64,000 nucleotides of DNA from Ciborinia camelliae (lineage: Eukaryota; Ascomycota; Leotiomycetes; Helotiales; Sclerotiniaceae), in NCBI GenBank assembly GCA_025890175.1, contig JANPYM010000018.1:260071-324070 (forward strand), given 5' to 3'. The position numbers and the translations under genes are program-made. The notes beneath the pieces were generated by a model. It did no database searches and had not been told where the DNA came from. It saw nothing but the letters and a program-made list of their open reading frames with translations. How positions within the stretch are numbered: the stretch's first letter is position 1; each line of letters begins with the position of its first letter. Shown here piece after piece: positions 60,378 through 64,000 of the stretch.

Positions 60378-61305
60378 TATTTTTGATCTGTGTTGAATTG
60401 AATGGAGATGAGTTGAGTATTGAGATTGAAAAGAATAAACAGATGTAAGAAGATGGACAGACAATAAGAAGAATGAGAAGATAGACAAATAAGTAAAGGT
60501 CGATATCCTACCTACCAAGAATGAAGAATGAATGGCATACCGGCAACCAACCTAAAAATATTACATCATTGTTTGTGAAGCGGGGCTCCCATCATATCAT
60601 GACATAGATGGAGAGTGATGCAAACTGGTATTGGGTACGCGACGATAAGGTTGATGTCATTAATCAGCAACTTGCATTGTTTTTCTCTTTCTCCGCAAAA
60701 TCTTTTGTTTTCTATAGAGGAGAAGAGGAGAGTTGGAATAGAAATTGAAAATAAATCCAACTTCTCAGCTCAAGGAGCTTATGCTCCGCTTATAACATTT
60801 TCAAAATAGTCTGATTGATAAGTGATTCGAGCGAGGGAGCGTGGATTAGTCAGCATTTCATCCAATGAAATTCTACCCTCATGATTACCAATGAAGATCA
60901 ACATTGATAAACCAATTAAAAGGCTTCAATTGAAAACTTTTTATGGAGCGAAGCGAAGTTATTGAAATCTCCAGCTGCCAAGTCCATCCAAGATCAGTAG
61001 AAACCTTATAAGCCGACGCGAAAGATACAAACCCTCCCATCGCAAGAGACGAGAACACGTGCAATTCAATCTCGTGTTTGATTTGAAATAAATTTATATA
61101 TTCATTGCCAAAGATTTAAGCGAGGAATAACTATAGTGTGTACATTTTGAAATACATCTAACCTATTGTCCTAACAAACCCTTAACATTTCCTTGAGATT
61201 GCATGGGAGCAGGCAGAAGAAAGGCCGAGTAACATTGTCATTTATCCCGATTACAATTCCGCACTAAAGTTATCTGCCCAATTTCGATTTTCCTGGGGGA
61301 AACTA

Positions 61306-61449
61306 GAGAGACTTGCGTAGGTATGCATCGCAACTGGTTGTTCGGGGGATTATTGCGTCCGAAGCTTTAGGGATAATGGAGAGACTTGCGTAAGTATGCA
61401 TCGCAACTCGTTGTACCAAATATCATTGCATCCGAAGCTTTAAGCATAC
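61306..61449. repeat. Tandem duplication, 73-bp unit
   Basis: Both copies begin GAGAGACTTGCGTA and contain GTATGCATCGCAACT and GCRTCCGAAGCTTTA in the same places; the middle has diverged. Confidence 0.8.
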
Positions 61450-61871
61450 TTCATGGTGGTTGGTTGCGATATAGAATAGAGGGAATTCGGTGAGATTGTA
61501 TGAGAAACCTTGGAATGGATGGCTGTTTTGCTCAGTTGTTTGTTTTGAGTAATTGATGAGGGGTTGAGGTTGAGATTGAGATTGAGATTCAAAGTCAGGA
61601 TGAGCAATGGATTGTTTATTCATATCATTTCAACCTGAACAGTAACAATAACTTCAGACAATTTAATCATGACTCGATTGACTGTGGATGATTAAAAAAA
61701 ATAATGGGTATATTTGAACTTTCAATTTGAACATGTCGATATGTATTGGTCACTTTGCGTAATTATGTGGTGCAGCATGACTGTGCAAGAGCATTGGTTT
61801 CGTAAAATATTCATTCATCCAATATCGGCACCCCCCTATTCGATGGGTGTGTGATGGAGTCATTCCTGCAT

Positions 61872-61970
61872 GAGATCAAACGCCAAACTTTCCATGCTAC
61901 CAGATATAATATGCCCTGCTTGAAATCAAACGCCAAACTTTCTATGCTGCCAGATATAATATGCCAAACA
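61872..61970. repeat. Tandem duplication, 50-bp unit
   Basis: Both copies contain ATCAAACGCCAAACTTTC, ATGCT-CCAGATATAATATG with only a few differences, so it is fairly recent. Confidence 0.85.
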
Positions 61971-62102
61971 GATGAATGCCTTCGATATCAATGCCAGAAT
62001 ACCACCAAATCCAGCCGAAGTCCAGATCTTGCTGGACAATTACATGGTTTGGAAAACAGTGTGACGCTATATATGACAATTAATGGATTAGATGAGGATT
62101 TG

Positions 62103-63277
62103 TTAAATGGTTAGACTTACAGGCATGACAGTGGTGGTTCTCGTTATCCTTGTCGTACTTGTGATGGTAGTGGTACGAGTAGTCCTGTCCCCGGAGATTT
62201 ATCAGTAACATACATGCTCAAATACTTATAGCTGCACTCACGGCTCATCGATCGGAGTGGGAGACGATGCCAGTTCCACATTTACTGTCTTGGTAGTCCC
62301 TGGAGCTGTAATATAAATTGTTGTTGTTGAATCTCTAGTCGTAGATACCAGATCTGTGAATTCTGAAGTCAGAATTTCGATATCAGACGTTGAGGTGACG
62401 TTCCTTGCGGACAAAGTTGTGAACACTATTTCCGTTGACAGTACGAAAGTTCCCGGAGTAATTGTTACATATATGGCTGGACCAAACGCCAGAACACCGG
62501 TCTAAGGCCATTAGTAATGCCTGCAATCGTATGTGAGGGGTTACATACTGAAGATACCAAAGTGGAAACAGAAATGGTCTCGGTACGATAAACCGGTATG
62601 TATTCTGTATGAATGACCCAAACTTCGCTGACTAGTGTGCAGATATGGATACCCTTGGAGGATAGCCCACATATGTTAACTTGTATGTCTGACGGATCGT
62701 TTGCTGCAATTGATTGCCATGGAGCGGCATAATACGTTGTAATATTATTAATATAGCTCTGCGTAACTGACGTGCTTTCATGGCGTTTGTAGGGACCTGA
62801 GACCTTGCTCGCGGGAGGGCTTTTTGTAGCCAAAGAATAGCCGTACTGAGTGGAAAATGTGACAATCTCGTCACATTCCGAGACGGTATGCCTTGTGAAG
62901 TATCCTGTAAGAACTGTAGAACATTTGGTACTGATGAAAGTTTGAAAAGAAGGTGAACATGACGTAGTTTTTGCCCCTGGCAAGTTGCATGTCTCGTAAA
63001 TGGGGATCACAGATGTGACAGTCATCCCTTGGGAAGTGACAGTGGGTTGAATAGACCGAGTAGCAGGCCACGGTAAGGTATAATTGATCGAGGTTGATTG
63101 CCCAGTGGACCCTTCTTGATAAGCCTGTGCAATGCTGACGGGTTTATAGTTTTCTCGACCATCATGTTCTGTTGAATCAGTAGAGGTAAGTTGAGTATGA
63201 GCCAACTTCCCTGATCTTCCTAGCACGTTGACGGGTAAAATGCACAGCACCAAAGTAAATGTCAAGGGCGTCAACAT
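62103..63277 (-). CDS. Secreted Ser/Thr-rich surface-like protein
   Basis: About 356 aa from three exons: 62549-63277, 62242-62501 and 62103-62184. Residues 1-20 form a signal peptide (TFTLVLCILPVNVLG). The mature protein is very rich in Ser and Thr, so probably O-glycosylated, with several N-X-T sequons and eight or more cysteines in the first 210 residues (YETCNLPG, TSCSPSF, TKCSTVL, SECDE, NICGL, ICTLV). Exon 2 continues in beta-rich TSTSDIEILTSEFTDLVSTT-like sequence and exon 3 in TTRTTTITSTTRITRTTT. No family recognised; it resembles fungal cell-wall or adhesin-like proteins. The intron 1 branch site TACTAAT and acceptor CTTAG are clear. The 3' end is uncertain: a GTAAGT at 62119-62124 could start another intron, adding a hydrophobic tail instead of the stop at 62103. 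Confidence 0.65.
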
Positions 63278-63904
63278 GACTGCCGATGATATTTGAAGAG
63301 AAAGGGAAGGGAGAAGAAAAGAAAGACTATCCAGGTCTGTAATGAAGAAAAAGTGAAAATTGGAAGGCTAGAAAGAATGAAATCGTCAACGATTTACATG
63401 TACTAAGATGCATTACGATGGGAAGACGCGAAACCGATTGGTATTTCAACATCTGCTTATGGTAAACAAAAATAACCGTGGAATGTGAACGGGATGAGGT
63501 TTGTCGATGCATGCCGCGAGGGCGCTGGCGCCCAGCATTGCTTAACACCATCTATAATTTATTGCATTCTTGTAAATCTTGAGTAGTTTGAATATGTACA
63601 TATAGTTGCAACTTTGCGATGCACAGAACAATTGATGACTGTGAATTGAGGTGGTGTAGGTAAGATGAATGAGCTGAGGTGGTCTGAGATGAGTTCAATT
63701 GCAGTATTGGTTGTTCGTCAAAATCCCGGCCACCGTATTTTAAAATCCCCTCTATCAGAGCCATAAAACACAATACCGTTCAAAATATACCTAAATGCAA
63801 CTCCAGTACGACAACTCAAAATCCTCAAACCTTCAAGTATTGATTATTCCTTCCTGACAACCTTTTACTGGTATTCAAGTAAAAAAACATCTGCTTGATT
63901 GATC
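63278..63904. other. Divergent promoter region
   Basis: Between the secreted protein gene and the gene entering at 63905. Short frames only; nothing recognisable. Confidence 0.6.
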
Positions 63905-64000
63905 ATGCCTCCCAAGAAACCGAAACAAAGTGCCGCTGCACCTCAATCTCCACCTCCAAATTGGCCCCCTTTTAAACCTCTCATGCCATCCACAAACTTG
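63905..64000 (+). CDS. N-terminus of a gene cut by the window edge
   Basis: ATG at 63905 opens a frame to the window end (32 codons): MPPKKPKQSAAAPQSPPPNW, then PPFKPLMPSTNL. A basic, Pro-rich start followed by NWPPFKPLMP is reminiscent of the N-terminus of a fungal 2-oxoglutarate/Fe(II) oxygenase group, but the length is too short to be sure. The leader upstream is A/C-rich, as expected for a start region. Confidence 0.5.
   Translation, partial: MPPKKPKQSAAAPQSPPPNWPPFKPLMPSTNL

Larger units (their letters stand above)
60378..62102. other. Intergenic region with two short tandem duplications
   Basis: Catalase promoter on the left. Two direct duplications (61306-61449 and 61872-61970) are listed separately. 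Frame 61851-62114 is built on the second one and is not called. No gene seen. Confidence 0.6.

Noticed and set aside
61306..61970. Direct repeats as a CRISPR-like array
   Set aside because: Eukaryotic nuclear DNA; only two copies each, no unique spacers, no cas genes.

Overview
The window is nuclear DNA of a filamentous ascomycete. The gene complement (COP9 signalosome subunit 2, Cwc25, Rho3, a Kmt6/EZH2-type H3K27 methyltransferase, a large-subunit catalase, 2EXR-family proteins), the short 45-110 nt introns with GT-AG ends, and microsatellite-rich intergenic DNA full of CCTAGG/ACCTACC motifs all fit. The protein flavour and repeat style suggest Leotiomycetes, most likely Sclerotiniaceae (Botrytis/Sclerotinia group). 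The genus is inference and was not tested.

Layout. 1-5.6 kb is repeat-rich intergenic DNA. 5.6-8.1 kb holds an otubain-type deubiquitinase with a His/Asn/Gln-rich N-terminus (minus strand, 4 exons). 8.1-15.5 kb is a gene desert of simple repeats. 15.5-18.9 kb holds CSN2 (minus) and CWC25 (plus), which diverge from a shared 426-bp promoter. 20.7-21.8 kb is a Rho3 GTPase (4 exons). 22.8-24.4 kb is a Yfl054-type aquaglyceroporin locus that has lost its first NPA region and carries a frameshift. 24.4-34.9 kb is an AT-rich accessory compartment. It contains a broken adenylate-forming (AMP-binding) gene relic, several young and old tandem duplications, a Cys-rich hypothetical protein and a small secreted five-cysteine protein with its own TATA box.

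34.9-40.5 kb is a compact aromatic-degradation cluster. An intradiol dioxygenase (minus) diverges from a beta-propeller muconate cyclase (plus, with a GC-AG intron). Next comes a single-exon fusion of a duplicated EthD-like dimeric alpha/beta-barrel and a 3-oxoadipate enol-lactonase-like hydrolase. Together they could take a catechol or protocatechuate ring to 3-oxoadipate. The fused N-terminal module is a candidate for the isomerase or decarboxylase step that no other gene here supplies. This is the most interesting functional system in the window.

41.0-45.3 kb is the Kmt6/EZH2 methyltransferase (2 exons). 45.3-47.7 kb is an AT-rich transposon graveyard with a copia-like coding relic, one or two apparent solo LTRs with 5-bp target duplications, and perfect palindromes. 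47.7-50.7 kb is a secreted GH35 beta-galactosidase. 51.6-52.3 kb is a second Cys-rich protein with the same N-terminal layout as the one at 30 kb. 53.2-57.2 kb holds two 2EXR-type proteins. 58.0-60.4 kb is a large-subunit catalase (3 exons). 62.1-63.3 kb is a secreted Ser/Thr-rich protein. The start of one more gene runs off the right edge at 63.9 kb.

Exon boundaries were read by eye from splice sites, reading frame and family conservation. No alignment or database search was run.
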